28,848 bases of DNA from DASRQK01 sp040392005 (lineage in GTDB: Bacteria > Bacteroidota > Bacteroidia > Sphingobacteriales > Sphingobacteriaceae). Below the pieces are notes generated by a model, which was not told where the DNA came from, did not search any database, and worked only from the letters and a program-made list of their open reading frames with translations. Below, one piece after another: positions 1 through 7,454 of this stretch. Location: the NCBI GenBank assembly GCA_040392005.1, contig JBEBWT010000023.1, positions 1 through 28,848 of the forward strand. Direction: 5' to 3'. The stretch's first letter is position 1, and every line of letters begins with the position of its first letter. A program made the translations under genes and the position numbers.

Positions 1-18
1 AAAAACATGCAGGTCTGG

Positions 19-179
19 AGTTTGGGATCAGAGGCCTTAGCGAGCGAACGCCCGGAAAATCAAGAAGGAAAAGCGTCAAAAACACACACTGTCCGAACAG
101 GCAAAGCCTGTGAGTTTGGGTGTTTTAGCTTTTTCTTCTTCATTTTCAGTAAGCGAGGTACTGCCTCTGATCCCAAACT
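19..179. repeat. Long imperfect palindromic element
   Basis: The outer 17 bases at 19-35 (AGTTTGGGATCAGAGGC) are the exact reverse complement of 163-179. The two arms stay similar inward: a GAAAAT-AAGAAG-AAAAGC-AAAA-CAC series on the left at about 55-90 is mirrored at about 121-147. The centre is a small hairpin, ACAGGC-AAA-GCCTGT. The whole unit would fold into one RNA or DNA stem-loop of about 160 bases. There are no coding signs: the only open frame through it is short, unlike any family I know, and simply reads the palindrome. It could be a small miniature inverted-repeat element or a structured RNA. Copies elsewhere in the genome cannot be judged from this window. Confidence 0.7.
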
Positions 180-224
180 TCAAACCGATATTTATTTTTC
201 TTTTTAAATTAACACTTCAATCCT

Positions 225-232
225 TACCTTTG
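225..232 (+). promoter_or_regulatory. Candidate promoter -7 element of the 5'-nucleotidase/MFS operon
   Basis: TACCTTTG fits the Bacteroidota -7 consensus TAnnTTTG and lies 28 bases before the ATG at 261. Upstream, at the -33 distance, there is only a T-rich stretch and no clear TTTG, so the call rests on the -7 box. Confidence 0.45.
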
Positions 233-260
233 AAGGACATCTATCTGTTTATTTAAAAGT

Positions 261-1031
261 ATGATAAGATTCACCGCCCTGCGAAGGAACTTAATAGCAC
301 TTCCGCTACTGACACTATGGTTGCTGGCGGGATGTGCCACCGTTACCTTTACGGCAGCGGACCGGCACCACGACAAATATGAGATCAATCAGGAGATCCC
401 CGCCGATCCCCGGATCGAAGCCTTTTACCAACCTTATAAACAGCAACTGGAAGCTGAAATGAACCGGGTCATCGGACATTCAGAAGTCAGGCTGACCAAA
501 CCCGGCACACAGGTAGAGACCCTGCTGGGCAATTTCTTTACCGATGCGCTGCTGCACGAGGGCCGCAAGCTGGATTCAGAAATTGATTTTGCTTTCGGCA
601 CCAAAGGAGGGTTGCGGATTGAATTGCCCAAAGGCGATATCACAGTGGGGCATATTTTTGAATTGATGCCTTTTGAAAACCAATTGGTTATACTGGAACT
701 GACCGCAGAAAAAGTAGAACAGGTAGCCCAGTTTATTGCAGAGAGCAATGGCCAGCCCCTGGGGGGAATGCGCATGCAGATCCGCAACGGAAAAGCTGTG
801 AACATTACCATCGGAGGCCGTGCCATTCAGAAAAACAAGACTTATAAGCTCCTGACCTATGATTATCTGGCCAATGGCGGTGACAATTCAAAGGGTCTGG
901 ACCAGCCGGTCAGCCGGACTGATGTGCCACAAAAAGTCAGGGAAACCCTGATTGATTATATTACCGGATTGACCGATGCCGGTCAGTCCATAAATGTACA
1001 ATTGGATGGAAGAGTCAGTATCAGTCAATAG
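261..1031 (+). CDS. Lipoprotein with 5'-nucleotidase C-terminal domain
   Basis: 256 residues. The N-terminus has two Arg near a hydrophobic stretch and the lipobox LLAGC (Cys at about 25), so the mature protein should be a lipid-anchored envelope protein. The body resembles the C-terminal substrate-specificity domain of UshA-type 5'-nucleotidases (5_nucleotid_C family). The segment around residues 113-150 (FGTKGGLRIELPKGDITVG, then LMPFENQLVILEL) and the YDYLANGGD motif near residue 200 are typical of the nucleoside-binding fold. It has no metallophosphatase domain of its own; that domain is encoded by the next gene, whose start overlaps the end of this one. The two products probably act together on nucleotides in the periplasm. 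This split arrangement is, as far as I know, common in Bacteroidota. Family call firm; exact substrate unknown. Confidence 0.85.
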   Translation: MIRFTALRRNLIALPLLTLWLLAGCATVTFTAADRHHDKYEINQEIPADPRIEAFYQPYKQQLEAEMNRVIGHSEVRLTKPGTQVETLLGNFFTDALLHEGRKLDSEIDFAFGTKGGLRIELPKGDITVGHIFELMPFENQLVILELTAEKVEQVAQFIAESNGQPLGGMRMQIRNGKAVNITIGGRAIQKNKTYKLLTYDYLANGGDNSKGLDQPVSRTDVPQKVRETLIDYITGLTDAGQSINVQLDGRVSISQ

Positions 1032-1959
1032 ACGCAAATTCCTGCAACAGGCAGGTACGCTACTGGTTTCCGGAGGAATCGCCGGTACCCTCCCCTCACA
1101 GGCTTTTGCCGGGGACGGGGATCTCACCACGCTGACCATTCTCCATACCAACGATGTACACAGCCGGATAGAGCCATTCCCGATGGATGGCTCCCGCAAT
1201 CAGGGACTGGGTGGTGCGGCCAGAAGGGCCACACTGATCGAAAAAATCCGGAAAGAGCAGCAAAATGTGCTATTGCTGGATGCCGGAGATACCGTACAGG
1301 GCACCCCTTATTTTAATCTGTTTGGCGGCAAACTCGAGATGGAATTGATGAACAAAATGGGATATGATGCCAGTACATTCGGAAACCACGAGTTTGACAA
1401 TGGGCTGGAAAAATTGGCAGACATGATCTCCCATGCCGATTTCCCTTTTCTGGTCAGCAATTATGATTTCTCCAATACCCCCCTGGCAGGCAAAACACAA
1501 CCCTATAAAATCTTCAAAAAAAGCGGGCTTAAAATAGGTGTGTTCGGGCTGGGCATCGAACTGGACGGATTGGTCGATCCCCTGCTCTGTGCAGGTGTAA
1601 AATACAATTATCCGGTAGCAGTGGCCGCCGAAATGGTCAATCGCCTGAAACTGGACCTCCAATGCGATCTGGTGGTCTGCCTCTCCCATCTGGGTTACCA
1701 GTACCGGGAAGACAAGGTATCAGATAAGGTACTGGCAGCCAATACTTCCGGCATTGACCTGATCATTGGAGGCCACACCCATACCTTCCTTGCCGAACCG
1801 GAACAGGTACGCAATCTATCCGGCGGAGTGACCACCATCAATCAAGTGGGTTTCGGGGGTATCAATCTGGGTCGTCTGGACTTTACCTTCGAAAAGAAAA
1901 GTGGCAGAAAGAGACTGGTCGCCCAAAACTATCAGGTTTCTGATCAGACCTTAGTCTAA
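1006..1959 (+). CDS. Metallophosphatase, 5'-nucleotidase N-terminal domain
   Basis: About 317 residues from the ATG at 1006; an in-frame ATG at 994 would add four. The N-terminus has a twin-arginine-like start (NRRKFLQQAG) followed by a hydrophobic stretch ending PSQAFA, suggesting export. All metal-site motifs of the calcineurin-like phosphoesterase family are visible in order: HTNDVH, AGDTVQG, GNHEFDNG, SHLGY and GGHTHT. The protein stops where UshA-type enzymes would continue into the C-terminal domain, which is encoded separately by the preceding gene. The start lies inside the end of that gene (about 26 bases overlap), and the MFS gene begins 6 bases after the stop, so the three are surely co-transcribed. 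Likely role: periplasmic hydrolysis of nucleotides or related phosphate esters. Confidence 0.88.
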   Translation: MEESVSVNRRKFLQQAGTLLVSGGIAGTLPSQAFAGDGDLTTLTILHTNDVHSRIEPFPMDGSRNQGLGGAARRATLIEKIRKEQQNVLLLDAGDTVQGTPYFNLFGGKLEMELMNKMGYDASTFGNHEFDNGLEKLADMISHADFPFLVSNYDFSNTPLAGKTQPYKIFKKSGLKIGVFGLGIELDGLVDPLLCAGVKYNYPVAVAAEMVNRLKLDLQCDLVVCLSHLGYQYREDKVSDKVLAANTSGIDLIIGGHTHTFLAEPEQVRNLSGGVTTINQVGFGGINLGRLDFTFEKKSGRKRLVAQNYQVSDQTLV

Positions 1960-1965
1960 GCGTAC

Positions 1966-3171
1966 ATGCGTGAACTCTATCGCAAATACCTGAATTCCTA
2001 CCAGGGATTATCCCATGCGGCATGGATGCTGGCCCTGGTGATGCTCATCAACAGGACGGGAGCAATGGTCCTGCCCTTTCTCGGCATTTACATGGCCAAT
2101 CAACTGGGTTTTGATCTGGCCGAAGTCGGGATTGTGCTGGCCTTTTTTGGGTTTGGTGCTATGGTGGGATCCTGGTTGGGAGGCTGGCTGACCGACCGTT
2201 TTGGCAACTTCTGGGTCCAGGCCCTGAGTTTACTGTTCTCAATACCCCTCTTTCTGATCATTCCAGCTTTCAAAACAGTAGAAGAGCTCGCTGCCATTAT
2301 CTTCTTACTGAGTGTCATTACCGAAAGTTTCAGGCCGGCCAATTCAGTAGCCGTAGCACGCTATGCGAATCCGGAACACATTACACGGGCCTTCTCGCTC
2401 AACCGTATGGCGATCAATCTGGGGTTTTCGATAGGGCCCGCTGTCGGCGGAATCCTGGCCACCATCTCCTACAACTGGATATTTTATGGAAATGCCCTGG
2501 GAGCCTTTTGTGCAGCAATGGTCTTTATCGCATTCTTCTATTCCAAAAAACCAAAAAATCAACAGATTGAAAGACAACTGTTGCCCGAAGCCGGTGAAGA
2601 AAAACCAAGATCCCCCTATCGGGACTGGAAATTTCATTTATTCAATCTGTGCTGCTTGCTTTATGCCATCTGCTTCTTCCAGATACTGAGTACCCTCCCG
2701 CTCTTTTATCAAAATGGACATGGCCTGAATGAAAAGCAGATCGGCATGCTATTGGCTTTCAACGGAATAGTGGTAGTGATCTTTGAAATGTTTTTGGTCC
2801 ATATAGCCGAACGGAGGCTCAATTATGCCAGTTCCATTGCCATCGGGACGATTCTATCCATGCTCAGCTTTGTGATTTTACCCATTCCGGGAGGGATTCT
2901 GATCCTTTTTGTGTCCATGTTTATCCTGAGCATCTCCGAAATCCTGGTATTGCCTTTCACTTCCTCGGTCGTGGTCAAACGTTCGCACCGGCTCAATCAG
3001 GGGGCCTACATGGGGCTCAACTCCCTTGCTTTCTCCGCAGCACACGTCGTATCTCCATTTCTGGGCACACGGATCGCTGCCGGTTGGGGCTTCAATCCCC
3101 TCTGGCTCGGAACCAGTGCGATACTGATGCTGATGTCTTTTGCTTTTTATTTCCTGATCAAAAGAATGTAA
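1966..3171 (+). CDS. MFS transporter
   Basis: 401 residues with about 12 hydrophobic segments, the usual length for the major facilitator superfamily. The loop after helix 2 carries the family signature as GGWLTDRFGNF (about residues 71-81). A hydrophilic central loop (about 200-218, rich in Glu, Gln and Lys) separates the two six-helix halves. It resembles drug:proton antiporters of the DHA1 type, but nothing in the sequence fixes the substrate. As the last gene of the operon with the split 5'-nucleotidase it might move a nucleoside or related product; this is inference from position only. The stop is 11 bases from the end of the convergent recR. Confidence 0.85.
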   Translation: MRELYRKYLNSYQGLSHAAWMLALVMLINRTGAMVLPFLGIYMANQLGFDLAEVGIVLAFFGFGAMVGSWLGGWLTDRFGNFWVQALSLLFSIPLFLIIPAFKTVEELAAIIFLLSVITESFRPANSVAVARYANPEHITRAFSLNRMAINLGFSIGPAVGGILATISYNWIFYGNALGAFCAAMVFIAFFYSKKPKNQQIERQLLPEAGEEKPRSPYRDWKFHLFNLCCLLYAICFFQILSTLPLFYQNGHGLNEKQIGMLLAFNGIVVVIFEMFLVHIAERRLNYASSIAIGTILSMLSFVILPIPGGILILFVSMFILSISEILVLPFTSSVVVKRSHRLNQGAYMGLNSLAFSAAHVVSPFLGTRIAAGWGFNPLWLGTSAILMLMSFAFYFLIKRM

Positions 3172-3182
3172 CTGGAAACAAC

Positions 3183-3797
3183 TCAGGCAATATGTCGCTC
3201 GTAAGGCACCCGGGTGGCAATCGAGCGGGCCAGCGTGACTTCATCCACATACTCCAGTTCACCCCCGAAGGCAATCCCACGGGCTATGGTCGAGACCTTG
3301 ACTCCAAATTCCCGCAACTTTTTATACAGGTAAAAAATAGTGGTATCCCCTTCCACAGTGGCACTCAAAGCCAGGATCACCTCCTCCACCCCTCCCTTTT
3401 TCATCCGTTCGACCAGGGCTTCAATATTCAGGTCGGCCGGGCCAATGCCATCCATCGGTGAGATCAAGCCCCCCAGTACATGATAGACACCCTGATACTG
3501 GTTGGTGTTCTCAATCGCCATGACGTCCCGTGTATCCTCCACCACACAGATCAACCCCTGATCTCTTTTTGACGAACTGCAAATCCCACAAACCTCCAGA
3601 TCGGACAAGTTGTGGCAAACCTCACAATAACGGATCTGCTGCTTGAGCAGATTCAGCGATTCCGTGAAGCGGGAAAACTCCGGCTGTGGTTGCTTCAACA
3701 GATGCAATACCAATCGGAGGGCCGTTTTTTGACCCACACCGGGCAAGCGGCCAAATTCTGCGACCGCCTGTTCCAGGAGTTTGGAAGAAAAGTTCAT
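3183..3797 (-). CDS. recR: Recombination mediator RecR
   Basis: 204 residues, the normal size. The N-terminal helix-hairpin-helix segment (LPGVGQKTALRL, about 18-29), the zinc finger with Cys pairs (CEVC at about 58-61 and CGIC at about 70-73) and the Toprim domain starting at ICVVEDTRDV are all present, as is the C-terminal region with GIAFGGELEY. RecR works with RecF/RecO to load RecA on gapped single-stranded DNA. On this strand TATCTTTG lies at 3802-3809, only four bases before the ATG, so the mRNA may be leaderless. Converges with the MFS gene; divergent from the LOG-family gene. Confidence 0.95.
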   Translation of the reverse strand: MNFSSKLLEQAVAEFGRLPGVGQKTALRLVLHLLKQPQPEFSRFTESLNLLKQQIRYCEVCHNLSDLEVCGICSSSKRDQGLICVVEDTRDVMAIENTNQYQGVYHVLGGLISPMDGIGPADLNIEALVERMKKGGVEEVILALSATVEGDTTIFYLYKKLREFGVKVSTIARGIAFGGELEYVDEVTLARSIATRVPYERHIA

Positions 3798-3850
3798 CTC
3801 ACAAAGATAAATGAAAATGACAATTTTTCACTACTTTAGCATGAGATGCA

Positions 3851-4579
3851 ATGATTAAAGAAATTAATATGGGAAAAACACAGGAAGACAGGATCAGAAG
3901 CGCATTTCAAAATAAGACCTGGCAGGAGATTAAAGTAAAGGATTCATGGCAGATCTTCAAGATCATGTCCGAATTCGTGGATGGATTTGAAAAACTGGCC
4001 AAAATCGGTCCCTGCGTTTCCATATTCGGTTCGGCAAGGACAAAACCGGACAACCCCTACTATCAATTGGCCGTGGACGTGGCCCGGCTACTGACCGAAA
4101 ACGGTTATGGAGTGGTTTCCGGTGGCGGGCCGGGTATTATGGAAGCTGCCAATAAAGGAGCCAGTGCTGCCGGAGGAAAATCGGTGGGAATCTGTATCCA
4201 GCTCCCGATGGAGGAACAGCACAATCCCTATATCGACCGGGACAAGTTAATGGAATTCAACTATTTCTTTGTCCGGAAGGTTATGTTCGTGAAATATTCT
4301 CAGGGCTTCATCGTACTTCCGGGCGGATTCGGCACGATGGATGAGCTGTTTGAGGCGATGACTATGATTCAGACCGGAAAAATCGCACGCTTCCCCATCG
4401 TACTGGTCGGATCGGAATTTTACGGAGGGCTCTTTGACTGGATCAAGAACACCATGCTGGCTGAAGGAAATATCAACCCCGAAGACCTGAATCTCTACCG
4501 GGTAGTCGATACGGCAGAAGAAGCTGTCGAACACATTCTCCGCTTCTATGACAAATACCTGCTGAAACCCAATTTTTAA
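3851..4579 (+). CDS. LOG family / TIGR00730 Rossmann-fold protein
   Basis: 242 residues. It shows the lysine-decarboxylase-like (LOG) family signature PGGFGTMDELFEA and the nucleotide-binding segment VVSGGGPGIMEAANKGA. Family members of this type are phosphoribohydrolases that release adenine-type bases from N6-modified or plain AMP, or are annotated only as Rossmann-fold proteins; activity here is not proven. Two starts are possible: ATG at 3851 and an in-frame ATG at 3869 (MGKTQED). I list the longer. TACTTTAG at 3832-3839 is a one-mismatch -7 box. Converges with terC across about 60 bases that contain only a weak hairpin. Confidence 0.82.
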   Translation: MIKEINMGKTQEDRIRSAFQNKTWQEIKVKDSWQIFKIMSEFVDGFEKLAKIGPCVSIFGSARTKPDNPYYQLAVDVARLLTENGYGVVSGGGPGIMEAANKGASAAGGKSVGICIQLPMEEQHNPYIDRDKLMEFNYFFVRKVMFVKYSQGFIVLPGGFGTMDELFEAMTMIQTGKIARFPIVLVGSEFYGGLFDWIKNTMLAEGNINPEDLNLYRVVDTAEEAVEHILRFYDKYLLKPNF

Positions 4580-4638
4580 CCCAGATTCTGCATTACCTGG
4601 ATTAAACCCGGGTTCCGATTCCTTATCGGGGCCTCACC

Positions 4639-5403
4639 CTATTCCATTTGCTCAGGGGCTTTCTTCTTGCGGCTGGAGCGGATATTCAGATACTCGACCA
4701 TCACCGAAAACGCCATCGCAAAATAGATATAACCTTTCGGGATATGTTGTTCAAAAGCCTCAGCGGTCAGCGAAACACCGATCAGCAGCAGGAAAGCCAG
4801 GGCCAGCATCTTCACCGAAGGATGGTTGTTGACAAAATCACTGATGGCCGTTGCGGAAAGCATCATGATAATCACGGCAATAATGACCGCTGCGATCATG
4901 ACACCAATGCTGTCCACCATTCCCACCGCCGTGATCACCGAATCCAGTGAAAATACAATGTCCAGAATCAGGATCTGCACGATCACACTGGCAAAAGTGA
5001 CTACGCGGCCATTCAGTTTGCCCTGTTCATCCTCTCCTTCAATCCGGTGATGGATCTCGGTGGTGCTTTTATAAATCAGGAACAGCCCTCCCAGCAACAG
5101 GATCAGATCCCTACCGGAAAGATTGAGGTATCGTTGCCAATCCGGATGATCGATCCCCAGCCATTGACCCACAAACAGGAAATTCTGGGTCAGTGACATG
5201 ATCCACTTAATGGAAAACAGCAGTCCGACCCTCATGACCAGTGCCAGAAACAGCCCCAATTGACGGGCCTTCCTTTGCTGATGTACCGGCAGTTTATTAC
5301 TGAGAATGGAAATAAAGACAATATTGTCTATTCCAAGAACGATTTCCAGCACTGTCAGTGTGACAAGGGAAATCCAGATTTCGGGATTGGCCAGCCATTC
5401 CAT
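4639..5403 (-). CDS. TerC family integral membrane protein
   Basis: 254 residues with about seven membrane segments. The two family hallmarks, each with acidic residues inside a helix, are visible: VLEIVLGIDNIVF near the N-terminus (about 18-30) and DIVFSLDSVITAVGM in the middle. These Asp/Glu residues are thought to form the metal path. TerC/Alx/YkoY-type proteins export manganese or help load secreted metalloproteins; this one resembles the YjgT/YkoY-like branch in length but I cannot fix the subtype. A full-consensus promoter and a perfect 5'-terminal stem-loop precede it (separate entries). Confidence 0.88.
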   Translation of the reverse strand: MEWLANPEIWISLVTLTVLEIVLGIDNIVFISILSNKLPVHQQRKARQLGLFLALVMRVGLLFSIKWIMSLTQNFLFVGQWLGIDHPDWQRYLNLSGRDLILLLGGLFLIYKSTTEIHHRIEGEDEQGKLNGRVVTFASVIVQILILDIVFSLDSVITAVGMVDSIGVMIAAVIIAVIIMMLSATAISDFVNNHPSVKMLALAFLLLIGVSLTAEAFEQHIPKGYIYFAMAFSVMVEYLNIRSSRKKKAPEQME

Positions 5404-5421
5404 ACAAGATGTAGTTAAATA

Positions 5422-5455
5422 AATACAGGAATCAAAACCAATTGATTCCTGTATT
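5422..5455 (-). promoter_or_regulatory. Perfect 14-bp stem-loop at the 5' end of the terC mRNA
   Basis: 5422-5435 (AATACAGGAATCAA) is the exact reverse complement of 5442-5455, with a 6-base loop. It sits between the predicted terC promoter and the terC ATG, so the transcript should begin within the outer stem. Followed on the minus strand by a T-rich but mixed stretch. It could be an mRNA-stabilising end, a protein-binding site or an attenuator; only 18 bases separate it from the start codon. Confidence 0.6.
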
Positions 5456-5487
5456 CAAAAGTAAAAGATAGCCTCCGTTTCTGCAAA
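5456..5487 (-). promoter_or_regulatory. Promoter of terC (Bacteroidota type)
   Basis: On the minus strand TTTG (5484-5487) and TACTTTTG (5456-5463) are separated by 20 bases, matching the TTTG/TAnnTTTG consensus of the primary Bacteroidota sigma factor. Transcription would begin near 5451. Confidence 0.7.
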
Positions 5488-5500
5488 ATTATTATTGACC

Positions 5501-5516
5501 CCCGGAAACAACCGGG
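5501..5516 (-). terminator. Possible terminator of the acyl-CoA dehydrogenase gene
   Basis: A 5-bp GC stem (CCCGG/CCGGG, 6-base loop) lies 18 bases beyond the acyl-CoA dehydrogenase stop. The following minus-strand sequence is AT-rich but without a clean T run, so it is weak. Confidence 0.3.
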
Positions 5517-5534
5517 AAACTTCAATAACAGAAA

Positions 5535-6686
5535 CTATTTCAATACTTCCCTGGCGATTACCAGCTTCTGTATTTCGGATGTTCCCTCCCCGATGGTACA
5601 CAATTTGGCATCCCGGTAAAACTTCTCCACCGGAAAATCTTTTGTATAACCATAACCACCGAAGATCTGTACCGCTTCCGTGGCACAGCGCACCGCAACC
5701 TCAGAAGCAAAGTACTTGGCCATTGCCGAAACTTTGGTCACCTCTTTATGGTTGTTCTTCAGATCGGCAGCCTTTCGGATCAAAAGCTCAGCCGCATCAA
5801 TTTCTGTGGCCATATCTGCCAATTTGAATGAAATTCCCTGAAAATTGGCGATTGGCTGTCCAAACTGATGCCTTTCTTTGGAATACCTGACCGCAGCCTT
5901 AAAGGCTCCTTTGGCAATCCCCAGTGACAGGGCCGCAATCGAAATCCGTCCGCCATCCAATACTTTCATGGCCTGCTTGAAGCCTTCTCCTTCCACACCC
6001 AGAAGATTCTCCTTCGGCACCCGGCAATTATCAAAGATCAGCTCCGTCGTCTCGGAAGCACGCATCCCCAGTTTATTTTCCTTCTTTCCATGTGTGAATC
6101 CGGGCGTTCCTTTCTCGATCACGAGGGCAGAAATCCCTTTTGAAGAGCCGATTTCACCTGTCCTTACCATGACTACCGCCACCTGGCTGCTTTTGCCATG
6201 CGTGATCCAGTTCTTGGAACCATTCACCACATAATGATCTCCGTCCAGTACAGCCGTAGTCATCATGCGCATCGCATCCGAACCGGTATTGGCTTCGGTC
6301 AGTCCCCAGGCACCGATCCATTCAGCCGTTGCCAGTTTGGGCAGCCATCTTTTCTTCTGCTCTTCATTACCGAATGCGAGTATATGGCCGGTACACAGAG
6401 AATTGTGTGCAGCTACGGATAATCCGACTGCCCCACAGACCTGTGCCACCTCCACAATCACATCTACATATTCCTGGTAACCCAGGCCCGAACCGCCCAA
6501 TTCCTCCGGCACCAGCACACCCATCATTCCCAATTCTCCCATTGCCTTGAACGTTTCGACCGGAAAATGCTGGGATTCATCCCACTCCATTACATGTGGC
6601 AAAATATGCTTCTCAGCAAAATCCTGCGCCATCTGACGCACCATCTCCCGATTCTCCTGTTCCAAATGATCGTTCATTGTCTCCAT
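5535..6686 (-). CDS. Acyl-CoA dehydrogenase
   Basis: 383 residues, full length for the short/medium/branched-chain FAD-dependent acyl-CoA dehydrogenases. Both family signatures are present: GAWGLTEANTGSDA in the middle domain and QIFGGYGYTKDFPVEKFYRD in the C-terminal helical domain. The catalytic Glu is expected in the GEGTSEIQ motif and is present. It oxidises an acyl-CoA to the enoyl-CoA and passes electrons to an electron-transfer flavoprotein, in fatty-acid or branched-chain amino-acid breakdown. Substrate chain cannot be fixed from sequence alone. It has no partner genes beside it; 183 AT-rich bases separate it from apt, in which I see no convincing promoter. Confidence 0.92.
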   Translation of the reverse strand: METMNDHLEQENREMVRQMAQDFAEKHILPHVMEWDESQHFPVETFKAMGELGMMGVLVPEELGGSGLGYQEYVDVIVEVAQVCGAVGLSVAAHNSLCTGHILAFGNEEQKKRWLPKLATAEWIGAWGLTEANTGSDAMRMMTTAVLDGDHYVVNGSKNWITHGKSSQVAVVMVRTGEIGSSKGISALVIEKGTPGFTHGKKENKLGMRASETTELIFDNCRVPKENLLGVEGEGFKQAMKVLDGGRISIAALSLGIAKGAFKAAVRYSKERHQFGQPIANFQGISFKLADMATEIDAAELLIRKAADLKNNHKEVTKVSAMAKYFASEVAVRCATEAVQIFGGYGYTKDFPVEKFYRDAKLCTIGEGTSEIQKLVIAREVLK

Positions 6687-6869
6687 TATTAATTACTCAA
6701 TTTTTACAATAATAAGTAATTTAAAAACAATAAAAAACCAAACATCATACTGAATAACAAAGAATCATTTAGTATTTAGTCTGAATTCAGGCTCAGAAAC
6801 AAAATAAACACGAAAACAACTCCGAGTATTCGAAAATCCTAATGAGAAAAATTAAAAAATACTACTGAT

Positions 6870-7430
6870 TTAATAGTCTATCAGGGTGAGTATATCCTCA
6901 CTATAAGTAATTAAACGACTCTTTCCTCCCAGAAAATCAAGATTGATCAGAAAAGCGTAGCCTGCAATTTCCCCGTTCATTTGCCGTACCAGATCACTGG
7001 CAGCCACTACCGTACCACCGGTTGCCAGCAAGTCATCGTGTATCAAAACCCTGGCACCTTTGGGGAAAGCATCCGCATGGATCTCGATCGTAGCCTCCCC
7101 ATATTCCAGGGCATAGGATCGGGAGATCGTCTCGGCCGGCAGCTTACCTTTCTTGCGGATGGGTACAAAGGAGATGTTCAGCTTAGCGGCCAGCAACATT
7201 CCGAAAAGGAATCCACGCGATTCAATGCCCACAATGACCTCTATGCCCTTATCCGCAAAATGAACGGACATCGTTTCCACGATCTGCCTGCATAGTGCAG
7301 GATCACTCAGAATCGGTGTAATATCCTTGAAAAGGATACCGGGCTTGGGGAAATCGGGCACATTGCGAATAGCTGCGTCCAGCTTTTGTGCCAACACAAC
7401 AGGTTTTTGATCGGTTAGATTCGGGTCCAT
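6870..7430 (-). CDS. apt: Adenine phosphoribosyltransferase
   Basis: 186 residues, normal size. It starts with the family N-terminal region (IRNVPDFPKPGILFKDITP) and has the PRPP-binding loop as VLIHDDLLATGGT, where the usual hydrophobic residue before the Asp pair is His. ESRGFLFG, another conserved APRT segment, is also present. The enzyme salvages adenine to AMP using PRPP in the cytoplasm. It lies 24 bases downstream of the helix-hairpin-helix gene on the same strand and is probably transcribed with it. Confidence 0.94.
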   Translation of the reverse strand: MDPNLTDQKPVVLAQKLDAAIRNVPDFPKPGILFKDITPILSDPALCRQIVETMSVHFADKGIEVIVGIESRGFLFGMLLAAKLNISFVPIRKKGKLPAETISRSYALEYGEATIEIHADAFPKGARVLIHDDLLATGGTVVAASDLVRQMNGEIAGYAFLINLDFLGGKSRLITYSEDILTLIDY

Positions 7431-7454
7431 TCTTACAATATTGGAATTTTATAT

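Noticed and set aside
4580..4638. Bidirectional terminator between the LOG-family gene and terC
   Set aside because: Only a 5-bp stem (CCGAT/ATCGG) without a T run; too weak to annotate.
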